8,952 nucleotides of DNA from Symbiobacteriaceae bacterium (GCA_027356675.1 DAHVXO010000124.1:1-8952), one strand, 5' to 3'; positions 1 to 6,684 are shown, counted from the first letter of the stretch. Notes: generated from the letters alone by a model not told the origin. Numbers and translations are program-made.

Positions 1-1269
1 GACATCGACCGCTACCTCGAAGCGGCTGCTGGCCATACCCAGCTCTGCCAGTTCCCGTACCACCCGGGTACCCAGTTCGCGCGCGGCGGCCCGGCGGGCT
101 GTCGTAAGCTGCTGGGCCACTTCGGCGGCCTTCGCACCCAAAGCGGCCTCTTTCTGGTGAAGACGGGCCAGCAGCTCCTGGCTATGCTCCAACCGGTCGA
201 GTTCCTGGGTGGCCTGCTCGAGGTACGCCAGCATGTCCGTGACCGAGTCGCCATACTTGCGCCCCAGCGCATGAAGGAGTTCTAACCGAGCTTCCACGGC
301 TGCGAGCCGTGCCGGGTCGTCATCGACCCGGTCACGGTAAGCGGCCAGCAGGTGGCTCGCCTCCTGGACCTGGACGGCTGCAGAGCCAACCAACTCTACC
401 ACATCGGCCAGGCTCGGGTCGTGGCGCAGGGCGTCCTCCAGGTCGCTGCGGACCCGTCCCAGCAGGTCGTACACAGACGTCTGCCGGTGGGCGCCCTCGT
501 AGAGGGTGCTGTACGTGTTGGCAGCAGTCAGCTTGAGTTTGGACGCATGGGTAAGGACCTGGCGGTCCGCCTCCAGGTCCGCCTCCTCACCGGTCTGCAG
601 CTTGGCCTCCAGGAGCTCCTCCACCTGAAACCGGAGCAGGTCCTCCTTGCGGGCCCGGTCACGCTCATCGCCACCCAGGCCCTGCACTTGCGCCCCAATG
701 GCGTGCATCTCCTGCATGATGGTCTCCAGGATTTCACGCAGGCCGAGCAGGGGCCCCCCGCCATAGCGGTCCAGCAACTCCAACGGCTTGCCTTCCTGCT
801 GTAGCAGCGACCCGCCATACTGGTCCAGCAGGTCCAGGTGCCTCTCAACCTGCAGAAGGCTCTGGTGCTCGTGTTGGCCGTGCAGGTCCACCAGCCCTTG
901 CGTGGCATCCCTGAGCATGCCTGCGGTAACCGTACGGCCGTTGACCCTGATGGCACTGCGGCCAGACCGGTTGATTTCCCGGCGGACCAGGAGCAAGTGA
1001 TCATCTGCGATGGCGATGCCCATCTCCCGCAGCGAAGCGGCCGAGTCGGGGCGCGCTGATAGATCGAAGACGGCCTCGACCACCGCCTTCTCCTCCCCCG
1101 AGCGGATGACGTCAGGCGAAGTACGCCCACCCAGAACCGCCTGCACGGCATCCAGGATGATCGATTTGCCCGCGCCAGTCTCACCGGTCAGAACGTTCAG
1201 TCCACCGGAGAACTGCAGGTGCACCCGTTCAATCAGAGCAAACTGTTCGATGCTGATTTCCAGGAGCAC
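1..1269 (-). CDS. recN: DNA repair protein RecN (5' portion, truncated by window edge)
   Basis: RecN is an SMC-like ATPase that acts early in recombinational repair of double-strand breaks. The minus-strand frame is open from the GTG at 1269 to the left edge, giving 423 residues of a protein usually about 560 long; the C-terminal Walker B half lies outside. Near the N-terminus is the Walker A motif GETGAGKS (residues 29-36), preceded by LEISIEQFALIERV. The family hallmark LVDLHGQHEHQSLLQ follows at about 127-141, then a long charged helical stretch expected to form the coiled coil. The GTG start is chosen because the family begins MLxEL/IxIxNFALI at this point and a GGGAGGG ribosome binding site (1276-1282) sits 6 bp upstream. 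It lies 27 bp after argR, so the two are probably co-transcribed. Oddity: residues 145-162 and 163-180 look like a tandem duplication (LDLLDQYGGSLL / LELLDRYGGGPL). Confidence 0.97.
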   Translation of the reverse strand, partial: MLLEISIEQFALIERVHLQFSGGLNVLTGETGAGKSIILDAVQAVLGGRTSPDVIRSGEEKAVVEAVFDLSARPDSAASLREMGIAIADDHLLLVRREINRSGRSAIRVNGRTVTAGMLRDATQGLVDLHGQHEHQSLLQVERHLDLLDQYGGSLLQQEGKPLELLDRYGGGPLLGLREILETIMQEMHAIGAQVQGLGGDERDRARKEDLLRFQVEELLEAKLQTGEEADLEADRQVLTHASKLKLTAANTYSTLYEGAHRQTSVYDLLGRVRSDLEDALRHDPSLADVVELVGSAAVQVQEASHLLAAYRDRVDDDPARLAAVEARLELLHALGRKYGDSVTDMLAYLEQATQELDRLEHSQELLARLHQKEAALGAKAAEVAQQLTTARRAAARELGTRVVRELAELGMASSRFEVAVDV

Positions 1270-1296
1270 GCAGTACCCTCCCCTGTCTGGCCCCCG

Positions 1297-1746
1297 CTAC
1301 CGCATAAGGCTGCGAATCCGCTCCGCGACTTCGATTGCCGCTTCCCGCGGCTTGATGACCACCAGCACGGTATCGTCACCGGCGACGGAGCCGATCATCT
1401 CGGTCCAGCCGAGGTGATCGATGGCGGAGGCGACACCGGGCGCTGTGCCGGGCAGGGACTTGATCACCACGAGGTTTTCGCTGATGTCCACGTCAAGCAC
1501 AGATTCGCGAAAGATCCGGCGCCGCTTGTCCCAGGAGGCACCAGGCATCTCCTCGGGGAGGGCGTAGCGATAGCGCCCGTCGCCCGTGGGAACCTTGTTG
1601 AGGTGCAGTTCCTTGATGTCGCGGGAAACCGTGGCCTGGGTCACCGGAATCCCGTGCCGTCCCAACGCCTCGGCCAAATCTTCCTGGGTTTCGATGACGT
1701 TGTGCTTGATCACTTCAAGGATCTTCGCCTGGCGCCGAGCCTTCAC
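1297..1746 (-). CDS. argR: Arginine repressor ArgR/AhrC
   Basis: ArgR is the hexameric, arginine-dependent regulator that represses arginine biosynthesis and, in Bacillus, activates its catabolism. With the GTG start at 1746 the protein is 149 residues, the same length as Bacillus AhrC. The N-terminal winged-helix DNA-binding domain includes TQATVSRDIKEL (36-47). The C-terminal oligomerisation and arginine-binding domain contains GTAPGVASAID (100-110), with the conserved ligand-contacting Asp, and GSVAGDDTVLV (119-129). The frame is open upstream to 1956, but the family begins at the MKARRQAKI equivalent, and AGGGGTGA lies a few bases before this GTG, so the shorter start is preferred. It is followed by recN, as in other Firmicutes. 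The usual upstream partner nadK is displaced by about 4 kb. An imperfect palindrome upstream (1818-1837) might mediate autoregulation. Confidence 0.97.
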   Translation of the reverse strand: MKARRQAKILEVIKHNVIETQEDLAEALGRHGIPVTQATVSRDIKELHLNKVPTGDGRYRYALPEEMPGASWDKRRRIFRESVLDVDISENLVVIKSLPGTAPGVASAIDHLGWTEMIGSVAGDDTVLVVIKPREAAIEVAERIRSLMR

Positions 1747-2101
1747 TGAGGTCACCCCTAGGGCAAATGTCTGGAGGCAATCGGGTAACCTTTTCGGTGG
1801 CATTCGGGTGAGTTCCTGCATAAATACCCAACTATGCGTATATAGGGGCCGTGAAGCTATCTGATCAGTATGTGTTTGGGTTCCCCTATGCTGTTGCCCA
1901 GCCGCTATCTCAAGCCTTGCCCAGCAAGTAATGACCCCACCATCCGCCGAGGGCACGGAGTCGCAGTATGGACGGCCTACGGCAAGCCTGTGCTTCAGTT
2001 CAACTAGCGTAGGCGACAGCGGAAATGGTTATACTCCGGTAGATATCCGAGCAATAGCCGGGCTCCGGACACAGAACGCCTCTGATCCCATTGCGGAGCC
2101 C
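1747..2101. other. 355-bp intergenic region between lysR 3' end and argR
   Basis: No convincing gene is seen here. Open frames on either strand are short, lack a ribosome binding site and resemble no family. The stretch holds the argR leader and presumably its promoter, which reads leftward. The part around 1815-1865 is locally AT-rich. Directly beyond the lysR stop codon, 8-bp arms GGGCTCCG (2060-2067) and CGGAGCCC (2094-2101) form an inverted repeat with a 26-nt loop. It has no T-run on either side, so it is not a standard intrinsic terminator. This is also the left junction of the block that separates argR from nadK. Confidence 0.6.
1818..1837 (-). promoter_or_regulatory. Possible ARG box-like palindrome upstream of argR
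   Basis: GCATA (1818-1822) and TATGC (1833-1837) form a dyad spaced 10 nt apart, in an AT-rich patch about 72 bp before the argR start. The core CATA...TATG spans 18 bp, the size of a single ARG box, but the inner bases (GTTGGGTATT on the minus strand) match the ARG consensus poorly. Autoregulation of argR is known in other bacteria; assignment here is tentative. Confidence 0.25.
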
Positions 2102-3022
2102 CTATGTCCACTGCTGGTTGAGCAGTATCCGCGTCTCCGAGGATTGGAGCTTCTGTACGAAGGCCGCCGCCGAAGGCACCAGAGTTCGCCCGCGGGGATA
2201 GATCGCCCGGAAGGTCCGCCTCATTGGCAACCTCCGGACCGTTCGAAACAGGAGAGAGCCTAGTCGCAACTCTTTCTGGATCGTCCACCGGGAGATAGGC
2301 GCGACACCCATGCCCGCCTCAACGGCCCCCTTGATCGTTTCTGTACCCGCCATCTCCGTGACGATGCGGAACTCCTCCAACCGTATCCCCGCAGACGTCA
2401 GGTGCTCTTCCATGACCTGGCGGGTGCCAGAGCCCTTTTCCCGGAGAATCAGGGGTTCCTCTTTCAGGTCAGCCAACGCAATCGTCGCCTTGCTATGCCA
2501 TCGATGGTTGGCAGGAGCGATAAAGACGAGATCATCTTCCAGGAAGGTCTCCTGAATCAGATCGGCGCCGGACACCGGCCCCTCCACCAGGCCGAGGTCC
2601 AGGGCGCCCACAGCCACCCGGTGGGCCACTTGTTCCGTGTTCTGGATCTGAAGTCGTACCTCCACGCTGGGGTACTCATTTGCGAACGCAGCAATCACTC
2701 GCGGCAGCACGTACTGCCCGATCGTCATGCTTGCCCCCAACGTCAGTGTACCGCCAACGACCCCGGCGGCCTGAATCACAGAGCGTTTGATCTCGGCCAG
2801 TTGCTGCAGCAGCGGCCCTACATGCGCGTAGAGCGCCCTTCCGGCGGCCGTAAGTGCCACCGACTTACTGGTCCGGTCGAAGAGCCGGACCCCGAAGAAC
2901 TCTTCGAGCCCCTGAACCTGTTGGCTGACCGTGGGCTGGGCCATATGCAGGAGTTCGGCCGCCCTGGAGAAGTTGCGCTGCTCGGCCACCGCCCAGAAGA
3001 TCTGAAGACGCCGCTGGTCCAT
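2102..3022 (-). CDS. LysR-type transcriptional regulator (CbbR/CysL/YeiE-like)
   Basis: This is a 306-residue protein of typical LysR length. An N-terminal winged helix-turn-helix occupies residues 1-60 (NFSRAAELLHMAQPTVSQQV at 17-36, then FDRTSKSVALTAAG). A linker helix precedes a periplasmic-binding-protein-like effector domain (about 90-295). The effector domain starts GTLTLGASMTIGQYVLP and contains DLGLVEGPV (142-150) and ILREKGSGTRQVMEEH (192-207), which resemble the CbbR, CysL and YeiE branch, whose members often sense anions or metabolites linked to CO2 fixation, sulfite or cysteine. The ATG at 3022 has an excellent GGAGGTGA site 6 bp upstream. It is divergent from mdh-usp-yeiH and is the obvious candidate regulator; in E. 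coli, too, a LysR gene (yeiE) adjoins yeiH. The effector is unknown, and the specific subfamily is inferred from motif similarity only. Confidence 0.93.
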   Translation of the reverse strand: MDQRRLQIFWAVAEQRNFSRAAELLHMAQPTVSQQVQGLEEFFGVRLFDRTSKSVALTAAGRALYAHVGPLLQQLAEIKRSVIQAAGVVGGTLTLGASMTIGQYVLPRVIAAFANEYPSVEVRLQIQNTEQVAHRVAVGALDLGLVEGPVSGADLIQETFLEDDLVFIAPANHRWHSKATIALADLKEEPLILREKGSGTRQVMEEHLTSAGIRLEEFRIVTEMAGTETIKGAVEAGMGVAPISRWTIQKELRLGSLLFRTVRRLPMRRTFRAIYPRGRTLVPSAAAFVQKLQSSETRILLNQQWT

Positions 3023-3187
3023 TCCGCGTCACCTCCAATTCACCGATTCGTCCTGACTTCGAAGGACACCTCCAATCTATTGTTGATCGCAATTGATAAA
3101 TCCTATCTTCGTATTTCACATTTTCCGTCGATCACAGTACGATCAACAGGAACTGATTGTGAAAGGTAATCGAAAGGAGCGGTTGTT
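3023..3187. promoter_or_regulatory. Divergent lysR/mdh promoter-operator region
   Basis: This 165-bp spacer is clearly more AT-rich than the flanking genes. It contains ATTG-N7-CAAT (3079-3093), which fits the LysR T-N11-A rule. Its left part overlaps TGTTGATCG (3081-3089), a perfect 9-bp inverted copy of CGATCAACA (3140-3148). A further CGATCA at 3129-3134 lies one helical turn (11 bp) from the one at 3140-3145. A possible rightward promoter is TTGTTG (3080-3085), 18 bp, TATCTT (3104-3109), which would place the operator over or just downstream of the core promoter; this call is weak. TTTCACA (3114-3120) and TGTGAAA (3158-3164) form another short inverted pair of uncertain meaning. Confidence 0.6.
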
Positions 3188-4138
3188 GTGAAGCGGTCGA
3201 AGATCACGATCGTGGGGGCAGGCAACGTCGGAGCTTCGGTGGCGATGGAGTGCATGCGGCTCGGACTCGGTGACATCGTGTTGGTCGACGTTGCGGACGG
3301 TATCGCAGCGGGCAAGGCGCTCGATTTGCTTGAGGCTACCCCGGTCCTGGGCCTGGATGTAAACGTCGTTGGCACTTCGGACTATGCACTGACCCGGTAC
3401 AGCGACTTGATCATCATCACCGCCGGCAGTGCCCGGAAGCCCGGCATGAGCCGGGACGACCTGCTGGCCACGAACGCCCGGGTTGTCAGTGGCGTCACGG
3501 AAATGGTGGCTCCGCTCTCCCCGGACGCCCGGATCATCGTCGTCACGAACCCGGTCGATGTGCTGTGCAGCGAGGTGCTGCGTATCACCGGCTTCCCCTC
3601 TGAGCGGGTGCTCGGACTCGGCGGTGTCCTCGACACCAGCCGGTTCCGCACCTTTATCGCCAGAGAGCTGGGCGTCTCCGTACTCGATGTGCAGGCGTTG
3701 GTTCTTGGTGGGCATGGGGATGATATGGTACCGCTGATGCGTCACGCCTCGGTCGGAAATGTACCCTTGACCGAGTTGCTACCGGCCGAAACACTGGATC
3801 GCCTGGTGCAGCGCACTCGCACGGGCGGCGCCGAGATCGTGAGCCTGCTGCAGACGGGTAGCGCCTACTACGCACCCGCAGCCGCCATTGCCCAGATGGC
3901 GGCCGCCATCATCAACGACCGCAAGCGCCTCCTCCCGGTGGCGGCGTTTGTGCGGGGAGAGTACGGAGAGCGTGATCAGTTCCTCGGGGTGCCGGCAATT
4001 CTTGGCGCCCGGGGTGTGGAGCAAATTGTGCAACTCCCCCTCGACCCCGACGAGCAAGCCGCCCTGGCCAAGTCCGCCGCAGCCGTCCGGCGCACCCTTT
4101 CGGTGCTCCAGTCGAAGGGAGGTCAGCATAGTGTGTAA
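3188..4138 (+). CDS. mdh: NAD-dependent malate dehydrogenase (LDH-like type)
   Basis: It is expected to interconvert malate and oxaloacetate with NAD(H) in the cytoplasm. The protein has 316 residues, normal for LDH-like tetrameric/dimeric MDH. The Rossmann signature GAGNVG (10-15) is followed by Asp34, which favours NAD over NADP. The active-site loop ARKPGMSRDDLL (82-93) supplies Arg83 and Arg89; an Arg at the first position is the malate-specific residue, where lactate dehydrogenases have Gln. TNPVD (120-124), LDTSRF (148-153) and GGHGDDMVPL (174-183) give Asn121, Asp149, Arg152 and the catalytic His176. The GTG start follows AAAGGAG (3173-3179) by 8 bp and fits the family N-terminus. It is the first gene of an operon with usp and yeiH and is divergent from lysR. 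This is probably not the only role possible: close analogues of oxaloacetate could also be substrates. Confidence 0.95.
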   Translation: MKRSKITIVGAGNVGASVAMECMRLGLGDIVLVDVADGIAAGKALDLLEATPVLGLDVNVVGTSDYALTRYSDLIIITAGSARKPGMSRDDLLATNARVVSGVTEMVAPLSPDARIIVVTNPVDVLCSEVLRITGFPSERVLGLGGVLDTSRFRTFIARELGVSVLDVQALVLGGHGDDMVPLMRHASVGNVPLTELLPAETLDRLVQRTRTGGAEIVSLLQTGSAYYAPAAAIAQMAAAIINDRKRLLPVAAFVRGEYGERDQFLGVPAILGARGVEQIVQLPLDPDEQAALAKSAAAVRRTLSVLQSKGGQHSV

Positions 4139-4541
4139 GATTCTCCTTGCCACAGACGGATCGCAGGTCAGCTTGCGGGCAGCAGCCCAGGTCACGAGAC
4201 TGATCGGTGCCGCCGAATGCAAGGTCGTACTGCTCCATGTAATCTCGACGCCAGATTCGCTCGAGGCAGCGGAGGAGGTCCTGGAAGGGATGACGGACCA
4301 GGCCGCTGCCGAAGCGATCTTGGTGACCCAGGCCGCATTGGGCCTGCCGGACGATCGGGTGACAGCGCTCATTCGCCTGGGCAGCCCTGTAGAGACGATC
4401 TGTGCGGTAGCAATTGAGCAGGGCGCCGACCTGATCGTCCTCGGGCATCGGGGACATAGCGCCATCGCTGATCTGCTTCTGGGCAGCGTAAGTAGTGCGG
4501 TCGTCCATCAGGCGCCCGTCTCCGTACTGGTCTGTCGATAA
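4131..4541 (+). CDS. Universal stress protein, UspA family, ATP-binding type
   Basis: This is a single-domain Usp of 136 residues. It begins MCKILLATDGS, where Asp9 is the usual nucleotide-contacting residue. It ends with the ATP-binding signature G-x2-G-x9-G-S (Gly105, Gly108, Gly118-Ser119, in VLGHRGHSAIADLLLGSVSS) and HQAPVSVLV. The conserved Gly pattern places it with ATP-binding Usps rather than the non-binding UspA subgroup. The GTG start at 4131 overlaps the end of mdh by 8 bp and is preceded by GGGAGGT 7 bp upstream, so translational coupling is likely. The frame stays open upstream inside mdh, but that extension is out-of-frame mdh sequence. Small Usps beside transporters often act as regulatory partners; a link to the following YeiH protein is inferred from position only. 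Confidence 0.95.
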   Translation: MCKILLATDGSQVSLRAAAQVTRLIGAAECKVVLLHVISTPDSLEAAEEVLEGMTDQAAAEAILVTQAALGLPDDRVTALIRLGSPVETICAVAIEQGADLIVLGHRGHSAIADLLLGSVSSAVVHQAPVSVLVCR

Positions 4542-4563
4542 TTTACAAGGGAGAGTAGAATAC

Positions 4564-5601
4564 ATGACCGCACCACAGGCTGCGGGAAATCCCGCCGCAG
4601 CCGGCTTAAAGGCTCGCCTGCGCGGCATTGTCCTGACATTTATGCTGGCGGTTACAGCCGCTGTTCTGGGCGCCTGGTTTCCGATCATTGGTGGACCGGT
4701 CTTCGGCATCGTGCTGGGTATGGTGGTGAAGGGCACCGGGCGGGTCGACGCCTCCTACAGATCAGGCATCACCTTCAGTTCGAAGCAGATCTTGCAATAC
4801 TCCGTCATCCTCCTGGGCGCCGGGCTAAGTATGAGGGAGATCATCTCCACGGGCGCAAGCTCGCTGTCAGTCATGCTGAGCACGCTGACCGCAGGCCTGC
4901 TAACAGCCTGGGTCGTGGGGCGGGCGCTTAAGATCTCGGGGGACCTGACGACGCTCATCGGGGTGGGTACAGCCATTTGCGGCGCCTCGGCGATCGCTGC
5001 CGTATCGCCAGTGATTGAAGCCGAAGAACAAGATGTCGCCTACGGAATCTCGACGATCTTCCTGTTTAACATCGCAGCGGTGCTCGTCTTCCCGACCCTG
5101 GGTCGCCTGCTCGGTCTCAGTCAGCATGCGTTTGGTCTCTGGGCGGGTACCGCCATCAACGATACGTCGTCCGTGGTTGCAGCGGCCTACTCGTACGGTC
5201 AGACAGCCGGCGCCTACGCCACGATCGTCAAGCTGACTCGCAGCACGATCATTATCCCGATTGCGCTGACGCTCGCCGCAATCCGCACGATAAAGGCTCG
5301 CCGGGCGGGCGGCGAGACCGCCGATGTCAACGTGGTCCGGCTGATTCCCTGGTTCATCGTCTGGTTCCTCGTGGCCGCCTTGCTCAATACCGTGGGCGTC
5401 CTGTCGCCGGCTGTCATACACGGCGCTACCACGACCGGCACGTTCCTGATTGTCGTGGCGCTCACCGCAGTGGGCCTCTCAGCGGACTTCCGCCAGATGG
5501 CAAAGACGGGTTTTAAGCCAATCTTCCTGGGCATGGTCCTGTGGGTGGTCGTGGCGGTGACCAGTCTTGTCGTTCAGCACCTGACCGGGCAACTGATCTA
5601 A
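4564..5601 (+). CDS. yeiH: YeiH/UPF0324 family membrane protein (putative sulfate exporter)
   Basis: This is a 345-residue polytopic inner-membrane protein with roughly eight to ten hydrophobic segments (about 21-56, 77-90, 99-119, 130-150, 160-181, 190-211, 227-241, 260-283, 291-306 and 317-340). It carries the family signatures GVGTAICGASAIAA (133-146) and WAGTAINDTSSVVAAAYSYG (193-212), plus KLTRSTIIIP (223-232). The family is catalogued as putative sulfate exporters, but direct transport evidence is sparse and the substrate here is unknown. The ATG at 4564 follows AAGGGAGAG by 8 bp; upstream in-frame GTGs from 4495 lie inside usp and lack support. It is the last gene of the mdh-usp-yeiH operon, 22 bp after usp, and is followed by a strong terminator. 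Its transcript would be under the divergent LysR gene, as is suggested for yeiE/yeiH in enterics. Confidence 0.94.
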   Translation: MTAPQAAGNPAAAGLKARLRGIVLTFMLAVTAAVLGAWFPIIGGPVFGIVLGMVVKGTGRVDASYRSGITFSSKQILQYSVILLGAGLSMREIISTGASSLSVMLSTLTAGLLTAWVVGRALKISGDLTTLIGVGTAICGASAIAAVSPVIEAEEQDVAYGISTIFLFNIAAVLVFPTLGRLLGLSQHAFGLWAGTAINDTSSVVAAAYSYGQTAGAYATIVKLTRSTIIIPIALTLAAIRTIKARRAGGETADVNVVRLIPWFIVWFLVAALLNTVGVLSPAVIHGATTTGTFLIVVALTAVGLSADFRQMAKTGFKPIFLGMVLWVVVAVTSLVVQHLTGQLI

Positions 5602-5606
5602 ACGGG

Positions 5607-5637
5607 AGAGGACCAGGCACCATGCCTGGTCCTTTTG
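5607..5637 (+). terminator. Rho-independent terminator of the mdh-usp-yeiH operon
   Basis: GGACCAGGCA (5610-5619) pairs perfectly with TGCCTGGTCC (5623-5632) around a 3-nt loop, extended by A-T pairs at the base, and is followed by TTTT on the plus strand. It starts a few bases after the yeiH stop codon. The minus-strand side lacks a T-run, so it mainly serves the rightward operon. Confidence 0.92.
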
Positions 5638-5660
5638 CATGTCATACGGGTGCATCACAG

Positions 5661-5690
5661 AGCCGCAGGGGGTGTCCTGCGGCTGGTTTT
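5661..5690 (+). terminator. Second hairpin with T-run between yeiH and nadK
   Basis: AGCCGCAGG (5661-5669) pairs with CCTGCGGCT (5676-5684) around a 6-nt loop and is followed by GG and TTTT on the plus strand. It sits 13 bp beyond the 3' end of nadK. It could back up the yeiH terminator and, as a stable stem without a T-run, also mark the end of the nadK transcript. Confidence 0.65.
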
Positions 5691-5702
5691 GATTGGGTCC
5701 GG

Positions 5703-6560
5703 CTACGAGATGGCGTCCGAGAGCTTCTGGCGGAGGACGTCGTAGAAGCGGTATCCCCGCCGCCGCACCAGGCGTGCGACGTACGGTGCCCGGGTGACGT
5801 GCACCACATCGCCCTTGCCCAGCGGGAACGGATCAGTGCCGTCGGCCGAGAGACCGACCTCACCCGGGCTCGCCACCACCGTGATGGTTACGGATTCGCT
5901 CCCCGCCACTACCATGGCCCGGGAGTTCATGGTATGCGGGCAGATGGGGGTCACCAACAGCACGTCGACCGTTGGACCAACGATGGGACCACCGGCCGAG
6001 AGCGAGTAGGCGGTGGAACCGGTTGGTGTGGCGACAATCACGCCATCGGCCCGGTAGCGGGCAACAGATGTGCTGCCTACCGCCACATCCAGATGGACCA
6101 GACGGGCTCGGGGGCCCTTGGAGACAACCGCATCGTTGAGTGCGGTGACCGCCAGGACTTGCTCTCCCGCTCGCTCTACCGTGGCCAGGAGCATGAGCCG
6201 CTCCTCGATCTGGTATTCGCCGGCGAGGACCTGTTCCAGGTTTGCCAGGACTTCGTTGTTCTCGATTTCCGTCAGAAAACCCAGGTGCCCGGTGTTGATG
6301 CCCAACACCGGGATCTTAAGAGGAGCAGCCATCTGGGCGGCTCGGATCAAGGTCCCATCACCGCCAAGGACCATGAGCAGTTGGGCTGCGGCCCACTCGG
6401 GGCCTTCGGGGACGCTCAGGTCGGGACGCCCAATCTTGTCGGCACTTTCGGGCAGCAGGAGGCACTGGATACCCCGGGCCTCGAGCCACGCGATTAGATC
6501 GCGCCCGCTCGACAAGGCCAGGGCTTTGTCGGTGTTGATGATCAGAGCAACTTTACGCAA
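5703..6560 (-). CDS. nadK: NAD kinase
   Basis: NadK phosphorylates NAD to NADP in the cytoplasm using ATP or polyphosphate. With the TTG start at 6560 the protein has 285 residues, typical for the family. Residue positions below are for that start. The GGDGT motif with catalytic Asp68 is at 66-70, followed by GINTGHLGFLTEI (87-99). ALND (141-144) and DGVIVATPTGSTAYSLSAGG (173-192) line the NAD site, and SADGT lies at 239-243. An in-frame ATG exists at 6578 (six codons earlier), but nothing resembling a ribosome binding site precedes it. By contrast GGGGAGGA lies 8 bp before the TTG, and the family starts at MRKVALIIN. In most Firmicutes nadK sits directly before argR-recN; here the same-strand argR is about 4 kb downstream, beyond the lysR/mdh/usp/yeiH block, so separate transcription is expected. 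Confidence 0.97.
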   Translation of the reverse strand: MRKVALIINTDKALALSSGRDLIAWLEARGIQCLLLPESADKIGRPDLSVPEGPEWAAAQLLMVLGGDGTLIRAAQMAAPLKIPVLGINTGHLGFLTEIENNEVLANLEQVLAGEYQIEERLMLLATVERAGEQVLAVTALNDAVVSKGPRARLVHLDVAVGSTSVARYRADGVIVATPTGSTAYSLSAGGPIVGPTVDVLLVTPICPHTMNSRAMVVAGSESVTITVVASPGEVGLSADGTDPFPLGKGDVVHVTRAPYVARLVRRRGYRFYDVLRQKLSDAIS

Positions 6561-6652
6561 GCTGGACGTCCTCCCCATGACGGCACTGGCAGATGTATTT
6601 CGCTTTGCCGCGACGATTCCCTGCGACCGCGTGTACCGGGATATGTAGAGGC

Positions 6653-6679
6653 ACGATTCCCCGCCGGCTTCATAGAATT
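6653..6679 (+). promoter_or_regulatory. Candidate SigK-like promoter
   Basis: AC (6653-6654) is separated by 16 bp from CATAGAATT (6671-6679), close to the Bacillus SigK pattern AC / CATAnnnTA. It lies about 55 bp before the GTG of the Pro/Gly-rich gene. The motif is short and could be chance; it supports a sporulation role only weakly. Confidence 0.3.
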
Positions 6680-6684
6680 ACCCG

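Noticed and set aside
528..1184. Long minus-strand open frame (and plus-strand frames 352-804, 1010-1417) in the left part
   Set aside because: They lie within the recN reading frame region in other phases. The recN frame carries Walker A and HGQHEHQSL motifs and has no stop from 1269 to the left edge; the others are Arg/Ser/Trp-rich shadows typical of high-GC DNA.
1747..1956. N-terminal extension of ArgR to 219 residues
   Set aside because: The extension (starting MPSADGGV) has no family counterpart. The GTG at 1746 gives the standard 149 residues with a ribosome binding site.
2060..2101. Inverted repeat GGGCTCCG / CGGAGCCC as a lysR terminator
   Set aside because: The 26-nt loop and lack of any T-run make it a poor intrinsic terminator; noted only as part of the spacer.
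1931..2263. Plus-strand 110-residue open frame across the lysR/argR spacer
   Set aside because: It has no ribosome binding site, overlaps the lysR 3' end antisense, and resembles no protein.
3188..4138. Lactate dehydrogenase instead of malate dehydrogenase
   Set aside because: The substrate loop has Arg83 (ARKPGMSR), the malate-type residue, where lactate dehydrogenases have Gln.
4495..4563. Upstream start for the YeiH protein within usp
   Set aside because: It would overlap usp, lacks a ribosome binding site, and adds a polar stretch before the family N-terminus. The ATG at 4564 has AAGGGAGAG upstream.
5541..6497. Plus-strand 318-residue open frame opposite nadK
   Set aside because: It is antisense to a clear NAD kinase with all motifs, and begins inside yeiH and crosses the terminators.
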